Shown piece after piece: positions 31,448 through 42,496 of a stretch of 64,000 nt of DNA (position 1 is its first letter; every line of letters begins with the position of its first letter). The position numbers and the translations under genes were made by a program. Source of the DNA: Prionace glauca (taxonomy: Eukaryota; Chordata; Chondrichthyes; Carcharhiniformes; Carcharhinidae); the NCBI GenBank assembly GCA_037974335.1, contig CM075760.1, positions 23,421,538 through 23,485,537 of the forward strand, in the 5' to 3' direction. The notes beneath the pieces were generated by a model. The model made no database searches and was not told where the DNA came from. It was given only the letters and a program-made list of their open reading frames with translations.

Positions 31448-31542
31448 AGATATAGGGTCATCCAGACTGGAAACATTGCCTCTATTCTCTCCCCACAGAA
31501 GCTGTCAGACCTGCTGAGATTTTCCAGCATTGTCTGCTTTAG
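31448..31542 (+). repeat. Short interspersed repeat
   Basis: GGGTCATCCAGACTGGAAAC, then CTCCCCACAGAAGCTGTCAG and ACCTGCTGAGATTTTCCAGC: same family as 10.3 and 54.6 kb. It abuts the CpG island. Confidence 0.6.
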
Positions 31543-31930
31543 CTCCGCCCACTGACCGCGCATGCGCTCTGCTCCCCGCTGAACAAAGATGGCGGCCGCG
31601 GCGCGGGGCCGGATCCCGGATAAAATCCCCGCAGCGGCAAACCCGGGACCCGCAGGCTCTCATTCGGACCTTGCGGTCTACAGCGGGTGTTTGTGAAACC
31701 TCCGCTCCCTCCCCACCTCGACTCCCAGCTCCATTTCTCCCTCCACCCCACCGACTCTCACCCGCTAAAGAAAACCGTCTCCTGCCCTCGCAAGCTCCGA
31801 GGAAAGTGACACTGCGCATGCTCCAGAGGCAGCACCGCGCCTGCGTACTGGCCACCTGTGGAGTGAATAGGGGACTTTCACACCCGCAGCGAATACTGGG
31901 TGATAACTGCACCACTGAAATTTCAAAGAG
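31540..31930. promoter_or_regulatory. CpG-island promoter P5 without a clear gene
   Basis: NRF1-type sites (CCGCGCATGCGCTC near 31557, CTGCGCATGCTC near 31813), a YY1-type AAGATGGCGGCCGCGG near 31587, and high CpG density. No family dyad is seen. The nearest host genes are the leftward ZF-5 and its relic, 2.4-3.4 kb away. On the right a CR1-gamma starts at 32.0 kb. It may drive ZF-5 leftward or a lost rightward gene. Open frames on both strands here are compositional. Confidence 0.6.
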
Positions 31931-32009
31931 TTAATACAAAATAAAATTGTTAACATTTGAGATAAATTAACAAAAATATTGTGAATTGGTGATCTTCTGT
32001 GCTCCATTG

Positions 32010-33724
32010 TTTCTGTCTTCACGGAGGAGGACGTGAATAATTTGCCGGGTGTTAGCGATGGAAAGGTGGTAGGAATGGAGGGTCTTAATGACATTACTGT
32101 TACTAGAGAGGTGGTGCTCGAAAGACTGGAGGGGCTGATTGTGGACAAGTCCCCAGGACCGGATGGAATGCATCCGAGGGTTCTGAAAGAAATGGCGGAG
32201 GTGATAGTGGATGCCTTGGTGGTTATTTTCCAGACCTCGTTGGATTCCGGGGAAGTGCCGGAAGATTGGAAAACGGCTAATGTTACGCCGTTGTTTAAGA
32301 AGGGTGCCAGGCAAAAGGCGGCGAATTATAGGCCGGTTAGTTTAATGTCTGTGGTAGGTAAAATGTTAGAAACCGTCATTAAGGAGGAAATAACGAGGCA
32401 TCTTGAGGGGAATTGCTTGATAAGGCGGACGCAACACGGTTTCATTAAAGGGAAGTCGTGTCTGACAAATTTACTGGAGTTCTATGAGGATGTGTCTAGG
32501 GCAGTGGATGGAGGAGAGCCGGTGGATGTGGTCTTTCTGGATTTTCAGAAGGCGTTTGACAAGGTACCTCACAAGAGGTTATTGCAGAAGGTCAGGGGAC
32601 ATGGAGTTGGGGGTAGGGTGTTAGCGTGGATAGAGGATTGGTTGTCAAATAGGAGGCAGAGAGTGGGGGTCAATGGATGCTATTCGGATTGGCGGTTGGT
32701 GACTAGTGGGGTGCCCCAGGGGTCGGTGCTGGGGCCTCAGCTATTTACCATTTATATAGATGATCTGGAGGAGGGAACCGAGTGCAGGGTGTCGAAATTT
32801 GCTGATGACACCAAGATTGGGGGAAAGGCAAATTGTGCGGAGGGTGTGGAGAGTCTGCAGAAGGATCTAGATAGGCTGGGCGAATGGGCCAGGAAATGGC
32901 AAATGGAATTTAATGTTGGCAAGTGTGAGGTGGTCCACTTTGGTAGGAGGAATGGTAGGAAGGACTATTACTTACGGGGCGAAAAACTGCAGCAGGCGAC
33001 GGTGCAGAGGGACCTCGGGGTCCTTGTGCATGAGTCGCAAAAACCCAGCTTGCAGGTGCAGCAGGTGGTCAGGAAGGTGAATGGGATGCTGGCCTTCATA
33101 GCGAAGGGGATTGAATATAAAAGTAGGGAGGTCTTGCTGCAGCTGTATAGGGCATTGGTGAGGCCGCAGCTGGAGTACTGTGTGCAGTTTTGGGCGCCGC
33201 ACCTGCGCAAGGATATTTTGGCCCTGGAGGGAGTGCAGAGGAGGTTTACTCGGCTGATACCGGAGTTGAGGGGATTGAGCTATGAGGAGAGGCTGAATAA
33301 ACTAGGCTTGCACTCGTTAGAGTTTAGAAGAATGAGGGGAGATCTCATTGAGACGTATAAGATGATGAATGGGATGGATAGGATAGAGGTGGAGAGACTG
33401 TTCCCGCTCAAAAAAGACAGTAGGACTAGGGGGCACAGCCTCAAGATAAAGGGGGGGCGGTTTAGAACAGAGTTGAGGAGGAACTTCTTCACTCAAAGGG
33501 TGGTGAATCTCTGGAATTCTCTGCCCGTTGAAGTGGTGGAGGCTGCCTCGCTAAATATTTTTAAGAAACGGGTTGATGGGTTTTTGATAAGAGAAGGGAT
33601 TAAGGGTTATGGGGAGAGGGCGGGAAGGTGGAGCTGAGTCACGACAGATCAGCCATGATCTTATTGAATGGCGGGGCAGGCTCGAAGGGCCAGATGGCCT
33701 ACTCCTGCTCCTATTTCTTATGTT
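32010..33724 (+). mobile_element. 5'-truncated CR1-gamma LINE with a long open frame
   Basis: A single open frame (32033-33637, 534 residues) covers the region from before the reverse transcriptase to the C-terminus: [73 protein letters not shown], catalytic FADD, LEYCVQFWAPHLRKDILALE, and FFTQRVVNLWNSLP. The TGA is followed by a short tail ending TCCTATTTCTTATGTTCTTA. ORF1 and endonuclease are absent (5' truncation). It is nearly identical to the copy at 50.2-53.5 kb and clearly recent. Confidence 0.9.
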
Positions 33725-33834
33725 CTTATTTCTAGAAGTTCTGCTGTGGAACACACAGAGGTATCAAAGCTTTTATACCGTTTCCCCTCTCACTCCTTCC
33801 TTGATTGTGTTGATTCTGGCTGGGTTCAGTTGTG

Positions 33835-34170
33835 ATGTGGAAATGTCGGCGTTGAACTGTGGTGAGCACAAAGGTCTCACAATACCAGGTTAAAGTCCAA
33901 CAGGTTTATTTGGTAGCACAAGCTTTTGGAGTGTTCTCCCTTCAGGTGAGTGAAGAGTTGTGTTCACAAACAGGGCAAACATAGACACAGACTCAATTTA
34001 CAAGTTAATGGTTGGAATGCGAGTCTTTACAGGTAATCGAGTCTTTACAGTTACAGACAATGTGAGTGGAGAGAGGGTTAAGCACAGGTTAAAAAGGTGT
34101 GAATTGTCTCCAGCCAGGACAGTTACTGAGATTTTGCAAGTCCAGGCAAGTTGTGGGGGTTCTCATTTCA
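33835..34170 (-). mobile_element. Penelope-like element 3' part
   Basis: Starts with the terminal tail GATGTGGAAATGTCGGCGTT, then CAATACCAGGTTAAAGTCCA and downstream text colinear with the longest copy at 17.7 kb up to CAAGTCCAGGCAAGTTGTGG. Truncated before the GIY-YIG-like coding part. Confidence 0.65.
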
Positions 34171-34323
34171 CAGCAGAAATAATGTAATAACTCTCCAAAA
34201 GAAAAAATCCAGAAGAAGAATTTTGAAAAAGAGTTGATTGATTTCATATTCTCCAGTCAAGTTAGGATGGTTATTACTGTCAGAAACAAAACCTGACTCT
34301 CAGAATGAACATTGTTCAGTCCA

Positions 34324-34640
34324 ACTGGGTGGCATGGTGGCACTGTGGCTAGCACTGCTGTCTCATAACGTTAGGGACCCAGGTGCGATTCCCGGCTTGA
34401 GTCACTGTCTTATGGAGTCAGCACGTTCTCTCTGTATCTGCATAAGTTTCCTCTGGGTGCTTTGGTTTCCTCCCACATTCCGAAAAATATGCTGGTTAGG
34501 TGCATTGGCTGTGCTAAATTCTCCAAAATTCAGTGTATCCAGACACTGGAGTGGGGCAACTAGGGAATTTTCAGAGTAACTTCATTGCAGATTTAATATA
34601 AACCTACTTGCGACACTACTAAATAAACTTTAAAAAAAAG
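34324..34640 (+). mobile_element. Type-B SINE
   Basis: Head GGTGGCATGGTGGCACTGTG, B box GTGCGATTCCCGGC, body, then type-B tail TTTTCAGAGTAACTTCATTG and TGCGACACTACTAAATAAAC. Confidence 0.75.
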
Positions 34641-34675
34641 TAGTAATGTCAATAGAAGCCAACCTCTGTAGTCGC

Positions 34676-35090
34676 ATGTGATCTCACTGGTGTTTAATCA
34701 GGTTGGGTGACTGAATGAAGCTCTTCCCTGTGTGAGCTCACTGGGGTCTCAACAGGTTGAAAGGGCAAATCCTTTCCCACATATGGAGCAGATGAATGAA
34801 TGAGCATAAGATCATAAGATATAGGAGCAGAATTAGGCCACTCGACCCATCAAGTCTGCTCTGCCATTCAGTCATGGCTGATATTTTTCTCACCCCCATT
34901 CTTCTGCCTTTTTCCCATAACCCTTGATTCCCTTATTAATCATGAATGAGTTGGCGTTTCAACACTTCTTGTCTGCTTTTAAAATTTTTACACATTTAGA
35001 ACATTTAAAAGGACTATTTTCAGTGTGAAGAATTTCAGTGAGGCAGGATGACTGAGCGTATCCCTTCACACACAAATTAGGGACTGTAAT
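34676..35090 (-). pseudogene. Relic of a leftward ZF gene, split by a CR1 tail
   Basis: Eroded finger coding is visible on the minus strand at 34676-34800 (forward CTCACTGGTGTTTAATCAGG, AATCCTTTCCCACATATGGA) and again at 34945-35090 (TTAGAACATTTAAAAGGACT, then GATGACTGAGCGTATCCCTT). Between them at about 34806-34945 is an antisense CR1 3' end like that at 25.9 kb. Confidence 0.5.
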
Positions 35091-35282
35091 GCACTTCTGA
35101 TTGTGTGGTGCAGACAGATTCAATTGAAGTATTCAAAGGGCAATGAGACATCATCTGAATAGGAAGAATGTGCAGAAATACAGGGCGAAGGTGGCTAGTT
35201 GAGTTCTGCATTTGGAGAACTGGGGCAGACACAATGGGCCATGTGGCTTCCTTCTGCACCAAAGCTATTTGGTGATTCTGTG

Positions 35283-35410
35283 AAATCTTGAAAAGCACAA
35301 AAAATCTGGAATAAAACTCAGCAGGTGAGGCAGCATCTGTGCAGAGAAAGAAACAGCGTTAATATTTCAGGTCTGTGACCTCTCATCAGAACTGGGAAAA
35401 GTTAGAAATG
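35283..35410 (-). repeat. Short interspersed repeat, antisense
   Basis: AACTCAGCAGGTGAGGCAGC and ATCTGTGCAGAGAAAGAAAC, then AGGTCTGTGACCTCTCATCA: reverse complement of the short repeat family. 35410-35840 shows no gene; an open frame at 35537-35833 has no recognisable product. Confidence 0.5.
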
Positions 35411-35849
35411 TAACAGGTTTGGAGAAAGCGGAGAAGTGTGACATGAACTAAATGAAAGTCTGTGACAGGGTGGAAGACAGGAGAGATTGAATGAGAGAAA
35501 AGTAAATCCCCCAGAGCCAGAGGGAATGGAGATGGAGTGGGAAAAAAACAAAAGCTGTGTCAGGGCCAGGGGAGTTGGGGGGGGGGTGCGGTTTGGTTGT
35601 TGACTGAAAGGAGGAAAAATGAAACAATCAAAGATAAAGAAACAGAACGGGCTGAGAGTTTACTCTCTGAAATTGATGGACTGAATGTTGAGTCCAGAAG
35701 GCTGTATAGTGTGGAGGGAGTGGGTGAATGGGAGCATGTTCTCCTGGACCTGCTTTGGACCCTGGTTAGAACAGTAATCTGTAGATCCAGGATAGGAGGG
35801 GCTGAAGGGGGAGATGGGGGTCACTCTGGTTGATCTTCTGTGGTCTTTG

Positions 35850-36127
35850 TCTGTGCCCAGATGGCCCTGAAGAGGGAGATTCTGTTGGGACTTTGTTGTT
35901 GATTTTGGTCTTTTAGTTTGATTGAACTATAAGTTTGGGGAAACGAGGGGGAAGAGTGTTCCAGAGAAACTGGAATTATCTGTTTTGAATTTCTATTCTG
36001 CATTGACAGTGACACTGACACCATCAACTCCTTTTCTTAAATTAGAAGGGAAGGATTTAATGACAGAAAATTAAAACCAAACATTAGATCAAAATTCGAC
36101 AGGGTCACTTGATCCACCAGGACCTGA
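35850..36127 (+). pseudogene. Relic of a rightward ZF gene, array missing
   Basis: From about 35955 this matches the intron end and terminal-exon start of the + strand ZF genes (GTTCCAGAGAAACTGGAATT, TTTTGAATTTCTATTCTGCA, AACTCCTTTTCTTAAATTAG, then GGGTCACTTGATCCACCAGG). The acceptor AG is not conserved. Sequence after 36127 is repeat, so no fingers follow. Confidence 0.5.
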
Positions 36128-36197
36128 ATTTCACAGAATCGTGGTGCAGGAGACCACTTGGCCCATCATGTTTACACTGGCCCTCCAAACAAACATT

Positions 36198-36298
36198 ATA
36201 AAGAACAAAGAACAACCCAGCATGGGAAACAGTCCTTCGGCCCAACAAGCCCGCGCCGCCGCATCACCCTACACCTATTCTACCCTGCGTGTTTATGG
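36198..36298 (-). mobile_element. CR1-alpha 3' tail
   Basis: AAGAACAAAGAACAACCCAG, CATGGGAAACAGTCCTTCGG and CTATTCTACCCTGCGTGT are the reverse complement of the last 100 bp of CR1-alpha. The segment sits inside another old repeat (36130-36350). Nothing is recognised from 36350 to 36890. Confidence 0.65.
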
Positions 36299-36894
36299 CT
36301 TATTGCCATTCTCCTGCCTTTTCTCCATACCCTTTGTTAGGGAATTTTACTAACTGTCCCATTCTTCACTCCCCCGAGAATCCAGACAAATATTTTCAAA
36401 GTTTAAAATTGGCCTTTATTCAATCTAATAGCAGGGGAAACCTGATTCCACACGTGACATACAGGCTCCCAGAGCAAAGGAATACAACAGCAATTATATC
36501 TTTAACATCAACTATAAGTCATTAACACACAAATCAAAGTTACTCAATATCCAATCCCAACTAATAGTTCTGATTACTTCATTTGTTTTCCAAATTAGTG
36601 TTTTACCAATGACAGCAGCCCTACGCTTGCCTAATTACAATATTCAGTCAACAGGGCACATCTACACAGTTACATTATCAATAAACATATGAATGTGATC
36701 CTTGACTGTTTGGCAACCTGAGTGGTGACTTATGATTTCTGTCAAAATACACTGCAGTCTGTTATCTGAAAGCAGTGATGTTGTAGTTACAGCCCTCCTG
36801 TGGTCCATCAAAGGCCCCATGTCGATTGTTTTTGCGGCTGTATCTTGCAGCTCGAGCAGTTTCTCAGGAACTTTGCTGCATTGAATGATTTTTA

Positions 36895-38755
36895 ACCCTT
36901 TCGCCATCTATCCCAGGTATTAGTGCAGTGGACCTTCTCTGAACTGCTTCTTACACATTTATATCCTTAAGGAGATGAATAATATTCCAACTGTGGTCAC
37001 ATCAGTGTTCTGCATAACTGACGAATAACGTCCCTTCTTTTGTAACTAATTCTTTTCACAATAAACAATAACATTCCATTAACTTTCCTGATTACTTGCT
37101 GGACCTGCCTTTTGTGATTCATGCACAAATACACACAGATCCCTCTGAGTCCCTCACTGTTTTGATGATATACTTTGTTTTTATTCTTCCTACCAAAATG
37201 GACAATTTCACATTTGTCCACATTTATATTATATTTACTGGTTCTTTGCCCACTTACTTAACCTATGTTCCTTTATAGCCTCCTTCCATCCTTTTCATTA
37301 CTTACTTTTCCAGCTAGCTTCATATCATCAGCAAATTTAACAACCATATCTTCAATTCCCTTATCGGAGTCATTGAGACAAATGGTAAAAAGATTGAGGT
37401 CCCAGCATTGATCCCTGTGGCACACCACTCATCACATACAGCCAACTAGAAAAAAGACCCATTTATGCCAACCATTTCCTATTAACTAGCCAATCTTCTT
37501 TCTGTGTCAATATGTTACCATTCCCCCCCGCCCCATGAGGAGTTTTCATTTTCCACAATAACCTTTGATGTGGTAGCTTACAAATGCATTCTGGAAATCT
37601 CAGTACATTCACCTTTACGCACCTCTGGTTCCCCTTTATCCACGGCACATGTGAATTCTTCAAAGAACTGAAAAAATAGATTGAATATAATTTCCCTTTC
37701 TCAAAACCGTGTTGATTCTCCTTCATAGCTGATTTTTTTCTCATTGCCACGCTGTAACATATTTAATAATAACTTCTAACATTTTTCCTATGACATGTTA
37801 ACTGTTCTGTAGTTTCTTGCTTTTTGCCTCTCTCTTTTGAATAAAGGAGTTACATTTGCTACTTTCCAATCTAATGGAACTTCCACCAAAACCAGAGAAT
37901 TTTGGAAAATTAAAATCAATGCATCAATGATCTCACCAGCCATTTCTACCCATCTGAAGAACAGCCACATGGCCTCGAAACGTCAACTCTGTTTCTCCCT
38001 CCACAGATGCTGCCAGGCCTCCTGAGTCTTTCCAGCATTTTCTGTTTTCAATTAAGATTATCAGTATCCACAGTACTTTGCTTCTAGTTTACGAGCTACT
38101 TCTTTTAAGAGCCTAGAATGGAGTACATCAAGGCCCAGGATTTGTCAGCCCACAGCTCCAACCATTTGCTCTGTACCACTTCATAAGTGACAGCAGTTTT
38201 CCTGAGTTTCTCCCTCCCTTCCACACCCTGATAGGATATAACGTCTATCCTCGATACTATCGGATAGAGTATTAAACTACAGTGAAGACTGATGCAGAAT
38301 GCCTGTTGAATTCACCTTCCATCTCCTTACTTTCTGTTATTAATTCCCCAGGATCACTTTCTCCTGGACCAACATTCACTTTGTTAACTCTTTTTTATTT
38401 AAATATCCAGAGAAACATTTACTATCTATCTTTATATTTCTAACTGGCCTTCTCTCGTACTCGAATTCTTCTCTCCTTATTAATCTCTTTATCATTCTTT
38501 GTTGTTTATATTCTGTCTAGTTTTCTGACCTGCCACCCGTCTTTGTGCAATTCTTTGCTTGTTTCTTTAAGTTGTATACTATCTTTAACTTTTGTAATGA
38601 ACCACGATGGTGGATCCTCCCCTTGGAATTTTTCTTTCTCATTGGAATCTGTATCTGTTCTGGGTTTCCTGAAATATCCCTTTCAATATCTGCCACTGCA
38701 CCTCTATTGACCTGTCCCTTAACCTCATTTGCCGGTTCACTTACACTGAACACAG
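36895..38755 (-). mobile_element. Old, long CR1 copy
   Basis: Minus-strand sequence runs from the reverse transcriptase thumb (about 36950-37230: DKCEIVHFGRKNKNKVY) through the palm (37330-37560) to the region before the reverse transcriptase (37788-37970: EIIDALILIFQNSLVLVEVP, then ANVTPLFKRERQK), and on into upstream ORF2 sequence at 38090-38755. Many breaks. A short repeat is inserted at 37955-38085. Confidence 0.65.
37955..38085 (+). repeat. Short interspersed repeat inside CR1
   Basis: CTCGAAACGTCAACTCTGTT, CTCCACAGATGCTGCCAGGC, then CAGTATCCACAGTACTTTGC. This copy has the longer 3' end of the family (up to TTTGCTTCT). Confidence 0.65.
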
Positions 38756-38759
38756 CTCA

Positions 38760-39195
38760 GTCCTTGATGTGATTAACAGATAAATCCAATCACTGTGGTT
38801 AGTTGTAAACTCACTGGTGACTCAGCAGTGTGGATGGCCGACTGAATCTCTTCTGACTCAGGGCAGTTGAATGGTTTCTCCCCAGTCTGAACTCACTGGT
38901 GTGTAGTCAGAAGACTGAGTGAATCCATTCCCACACTCAGAGCGGATGAATGGCCTCCCCCCAGTGTGAGTGCACTGCTGAGTTTCTAGCTCTGACAAGT
39001 AACTGAGTCCTCTGAGTCTCCACATTTCCACGGTTTCTCCCTATTGTGACTGTGGTTGTGAATGGTGTTGTTTCCTTCCAGGTTCAGAATTCTCCACTGT
39101 TTAGCTTACGATAAATTGTGTGGCTCCATCCAATCCTGATCTGAGGTTTTGTTTGAGTCTCCTGATCCCAAATTCTCCCATTCTCAGACGAACTA
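38760..39195 (-). pseudogene. Relic of a leftward ZF gene with about four fingers
   Basis: The minus strand has the ZF 3' UTR block near 38762-38790, then eroded fingers at 38800-39050 (forward GAATGGTTTCTCCCCAGTCT, CTCCACATTTCCACGGTTTC), then the leader region. The start codon position reads CTG (forward TTCCAGGTTC against TTCCATGTTC in ZF-4 and ZF-6). Several frame changes. A dead sister of ZF-6. Confidence 0.65.
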
Positions 39196-39295
39196 TATTA
39201 ACACCGATAGCAGGGCTGGAGTCACTGTTCAATTCAGCAGAACCAGACCCAAATGGCCATGGTTCAGTCTGAATATGATTCACAGCAAAATTCAA

Positions 39296-40595
39296 TCACA
39301 ATAGTTCCTTGTGAATTCGCTGGTGTTTCAATAGATTTGATGACTGACTGAATTCCTTCCCACACACAGAGCAAGTGAATGGCTTCTCTCCACTGTGAAC
39401 TCGTTGGTGAGCCTGCAGTGTGTGTGAGTGAGCAAAGCCCTTCCCACATTGGGAACAAGTGAACATCCTCTCCCCAGTGTGAATCCGTTGGTGTATTGCT
39501 AGGTTGGATGATTGACTGAATCCCTTCCCACACTGGGAACAGATGAACGGTTTCTCCCCAGTGTGAACTCGCTGGTGTGTCCACAGATTGCCTGAGTGTG
39601 CAAATCCCTTCCCACACTGGGAGCAGATGAAAGGCCTCTCCCCAGTGTGAGTTCGCTGGTGTGCCAGCAGGTGAGATGAGTCAGTGAATCGCTTCTGACA
39701 CTGGGAGCAAGTTAACGGTCTCTCCCCAGTGTGAACTCGCAGGTGTATCAGGAGGTTGGATGAGCGAGCAAATCCCTTCCCACACTGGGAGCAAGTGAAT
39801 GGCTTTTCCCCAGTGTGAACTTGCTGGTGTAATGTTAGGTTAGATGACTGACTGAATGCCTTCCCACACACAGAACAGGTGAATGGTCTCTCCCCAGTGT
39901 GGGTCCTCTGGTGTATATGTAAACTGGATGACTGAGTGAATCCTTTCCCACACTGGGAGCAGATGAATGGCCTCTCCCCAGTGTGAATTCGCTGGTGTGT
40001 CAGCAGGTTGGCTGAGAGCGCGAATCTCCTCCCACATTGAGAACAGCTGAATGGCCTCTCCCCATTGTGAACGCGGTGGTGTTTTGTTAGCATGGATGAT
40101 GCTTTGAAGCCCTTCCCACACACAGAGCAGGTGAATGGTCTCTCCTCACTGTGAATTCGCTGGTGCTTTGCTAGGTTTGATGACTGATTGAATCCCTTCC
40201 CACACACAGAGCAGGTGAACGGTTTCTCCCGTGTGAGTTCGCTTGTGCAAGGCTAGGCTGAATGACCGATTGAATGCCTTCCCACACACAGAGCAGGTGA
40301 ATGGCCTCTCCTCAGTGTGAGTCCTCTGGTGAATATGTAAGCTAGATGACTGAGTGAATCCTTTCCCACACTGGGAGCAGGTGAATGGCCTCTCCCCAGT
40401 GTGACTACGTAGATGAATTTCCAGCAAGGATGGGGATTTGAATCCCTTCTCACAGTCCCCACATTTCCACAACAGTTTCTCTCTGTTGTGACTGCAATTG
40501 TGTTCCAAAAGGTCAGATGATTGGCTGAAGTCTTGTCCACACACAGAACACGTGTATAGTTTCTCTCCATTGTGAATGATGCTATTTTCTTCCAT
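39296..40595 (-). pseudogene. ZF-6: 15-finger C2H2 zinc-finger gene with one frameshift
   Basis: Start at 40595 (GAACATGGAAG context as in ZF-4; MEENSIIHNGEKLYTC); the in-frame ATG at 40643 has a weaker context. Four fingers are in frame. The linker at about 40230 then lacks 2 bp (TCTCCCGTGTG where neighbours have TCTCCCCAGTGTG), so reading from the ATG stops at 40146, giving about 149 residues. The other frame encodes eleven further perfect fingers to the TGA at 39296, ending HQRIHKELL. Fingers 3-4 and 8-9 are near copies ([15 protein letters not shown] followed by [10 protein letters not shown]), evidence of internal pair duplication. With 14 good linkers and one 2-bp gap, the damage is recent, an assembly error, or a polymorphism. 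It is divergent from ZF-7 across promoter P6. Confidence 0.8.
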
Positions 40596-40704
40596 GTTCA
40601 AAACACATTGATATTCAGATTGCAATAAATTGGCTGGCTCCATAAGGTGCTGATACCAAGCTTGGTTTCAGTTTCCAAACTGCAAAACCTCCTCTTCTAA
40701 TACC
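40596..40704 (-). other. 5' part of the ZF-6 terminal exon
   Basis: Acceptor TTTCACAG ends at 40705 and the exon starts GGTATTAGAAGAGG, as in ZF-4. The adjoining intron to about 40870 is also shared with ZF-4. From 40990 to 41340 no gene is recognised; a minus-strand open frame at 41086-41301 has no clear family. Confidence 0.55.
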
Positions 40705-41344
40705 CTGTGAAATTGATTTAAAATAGAAAAAGGAAGTGAGAGTGAACCCACAAAAACACAATGGCAAGTTGTGAAATTGAGCTGAAAGAATCTGGTAATT
40801 TGTGGGGACGGCACTGGGAAAAGGTGACTATGAAAACTGCTGGATTGTCAAAAAACCCAATTGATTTCCTTATGTCCTTCAGGGAAGGGAACCTGCCATC
40901 CAGTCTGGGCACTATGGAAAAAAACAGAGAAATAGGAGAGATCGGGGATGAAGGAGAGGGATTTTATACATCTGCAACTCAATGAGAACACTGACAGAAT
41001 CTCCCAAACCCTCAACCTCCACCATCTCAAAGGATGAAGATAGCAGGTAGATGTGAACATCATCAACTCCAAGTTCCCCTCCAACTCATGTCTTGACTTG
41101 TCTGATAGCCAGTATTAACGAACAGAAATTTCTTTCAATACTGGGAAGACTGAACCCATTGTGTTCAGTCCCCATCACAAACTCCACTTCATCACCAGCA
41201 ACTCTATCCTGCTTCCTGGCAACTGTCTGAGGCTGAACTAGGCTGTTCACAATCCTGGTGAAATATTTCACTCTAGGAGGAGCTCCCAGCCACATATCCA
41301 CATATCATCAAGACTGCCTATTTCTGTCTTCATTCATTGAAAAC

Positions 41345-41632
41345 CTAGTGTGAGGAGGCCATTTGGCCCATCGAGCTTGCACTGACAACAATCCCATCCA
41401 AGCCCTATCATCCCCATTTATCCTATGTATTTACCTTGTTAATCCTGTTGATGCCAAGGGTTAATTGTTAATTTAGCCTGCACATCTTTGGACTATGGGA
41501 GGAAACTGGAACACCTGGAGAAAACCCACACAGCCACAAGGAGAATGTGCAAACTCCTCATAGTGCCCCGAGGCCAGAATTCCACCTGGGTCCCTGGCAC
41601 TGTTAGGCAGCTGTGGTAACCACTGTGCCACC
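41345..41632 (-). mobile_element. Type-A SINE
   Basis: Reverse copy: tail GAGGAGGCCATTTGGCCCAT at the left, head GTGGCACAGTGGTTACCACA at the right. The CR1-alpha copy starts within a few bases of the SINE head. Confidence 0.75.
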
Positions 41633-41635
41633 GGG

Positions 41636-42436
41636 CCTTGAGAGACGTCGGCTGAGGGGGGATCTAATAGAGGTTTATAAGATTATGAAGGGGATAGATA
41701 GAGTAAATGGTGGTAAGCTTTTTCCGCTATTAGAAATGGATAGAACGAGGGTGAGGGGGGCTAGGTATAAGACTAATATTAGAGGGCAGTTTTTCACGCA
41801 AAGGGTAGTGGGGATGTGGAATGCACTGCCGAGTAAGGTGGTGGAAGCAGGCACGCTAGGGTTGTTTAAGAGTCACTTGGACAGCCACATGAGCGGTCGA
41901 CATATAGGGGGATATAGTAGGCCTTACTAAACATTGTAGGCTTGGGATTCAGTTTTAGCCTCAGGGATGTAGAGTCTTTTTAATAATGAATCTTTGTCTC
42001 CACAGGCATTTAAGTCCAGCAAGGGACATGCATGTGGCAGGTTGTGGTGGGCTGCTCTTGGATGTTGCTTCGGGAGTTGCCTACTGCTTCATGTCGTTGG
42101 TGTGCTTAAACTGGACCATCTCAAGGGCAACATGACAGCTCAGAGACTATCTCTGTTGCTGTGCGGACACATGGATTTGGGCCTGTGTCTGTGGGAGTTT
42201 GCGCGTTCTCCCCATGGTTGCGTGGGTTTCCTCCGGGTGCTCCGGTTTCCTCCCACATCCCAAAAATGTGCTTTTAGGCTGATTGATTGGGTAACAAATT
42301 GTCCCTATATTGGACCTCCCTGATCCTCACACATTAGGCATAGACTAAAATCATGAATAGGTCACTGACAATGGGATGGCGGCGCAGGCTCGTTGGGCCA
42401 AAGGGCCTGTTTCCCGTGCTGTGTTGTTCTTTGTTA
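41636..42436 (+). mobile_element. 5'-truncated CR1-alpha LINE, last part of ORF2 and 3' UTR
   Basis: The open frame (to 41930) encodes the C-terminal part: LERRRLRGDLIEVYKIMKG, FFTQRVVGMWNALPSKVV, ending GGYSRPY. The 3' UTR carries the SINE-like segment (GTGCTCCGGTTTCCTCCCAC) and the terminal TTGTTCTTTGTT. Very similar to 63.8 kb. Confidence 0.8.
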
Positions 42437-42496
42437 TGTCAGTGCCATCACCCGAATCCACCCAAGTCCCAACTCATCTGGAGACCGCACCCGTTG

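Noticed and set aside
35537-35833. A 98-codon + strand frame (MGKKQKLCQGQG..).
   Set aside because: Low-complexity, purine-rich text next to a ZF relic; no homology visible.
41086-41301. A 71-residue minus-strand frame (MDMWLGAPPRVKYF..).
   Set aside because: No start context, no splice signals and no family I recognise; surrounding text looks like old repeat.
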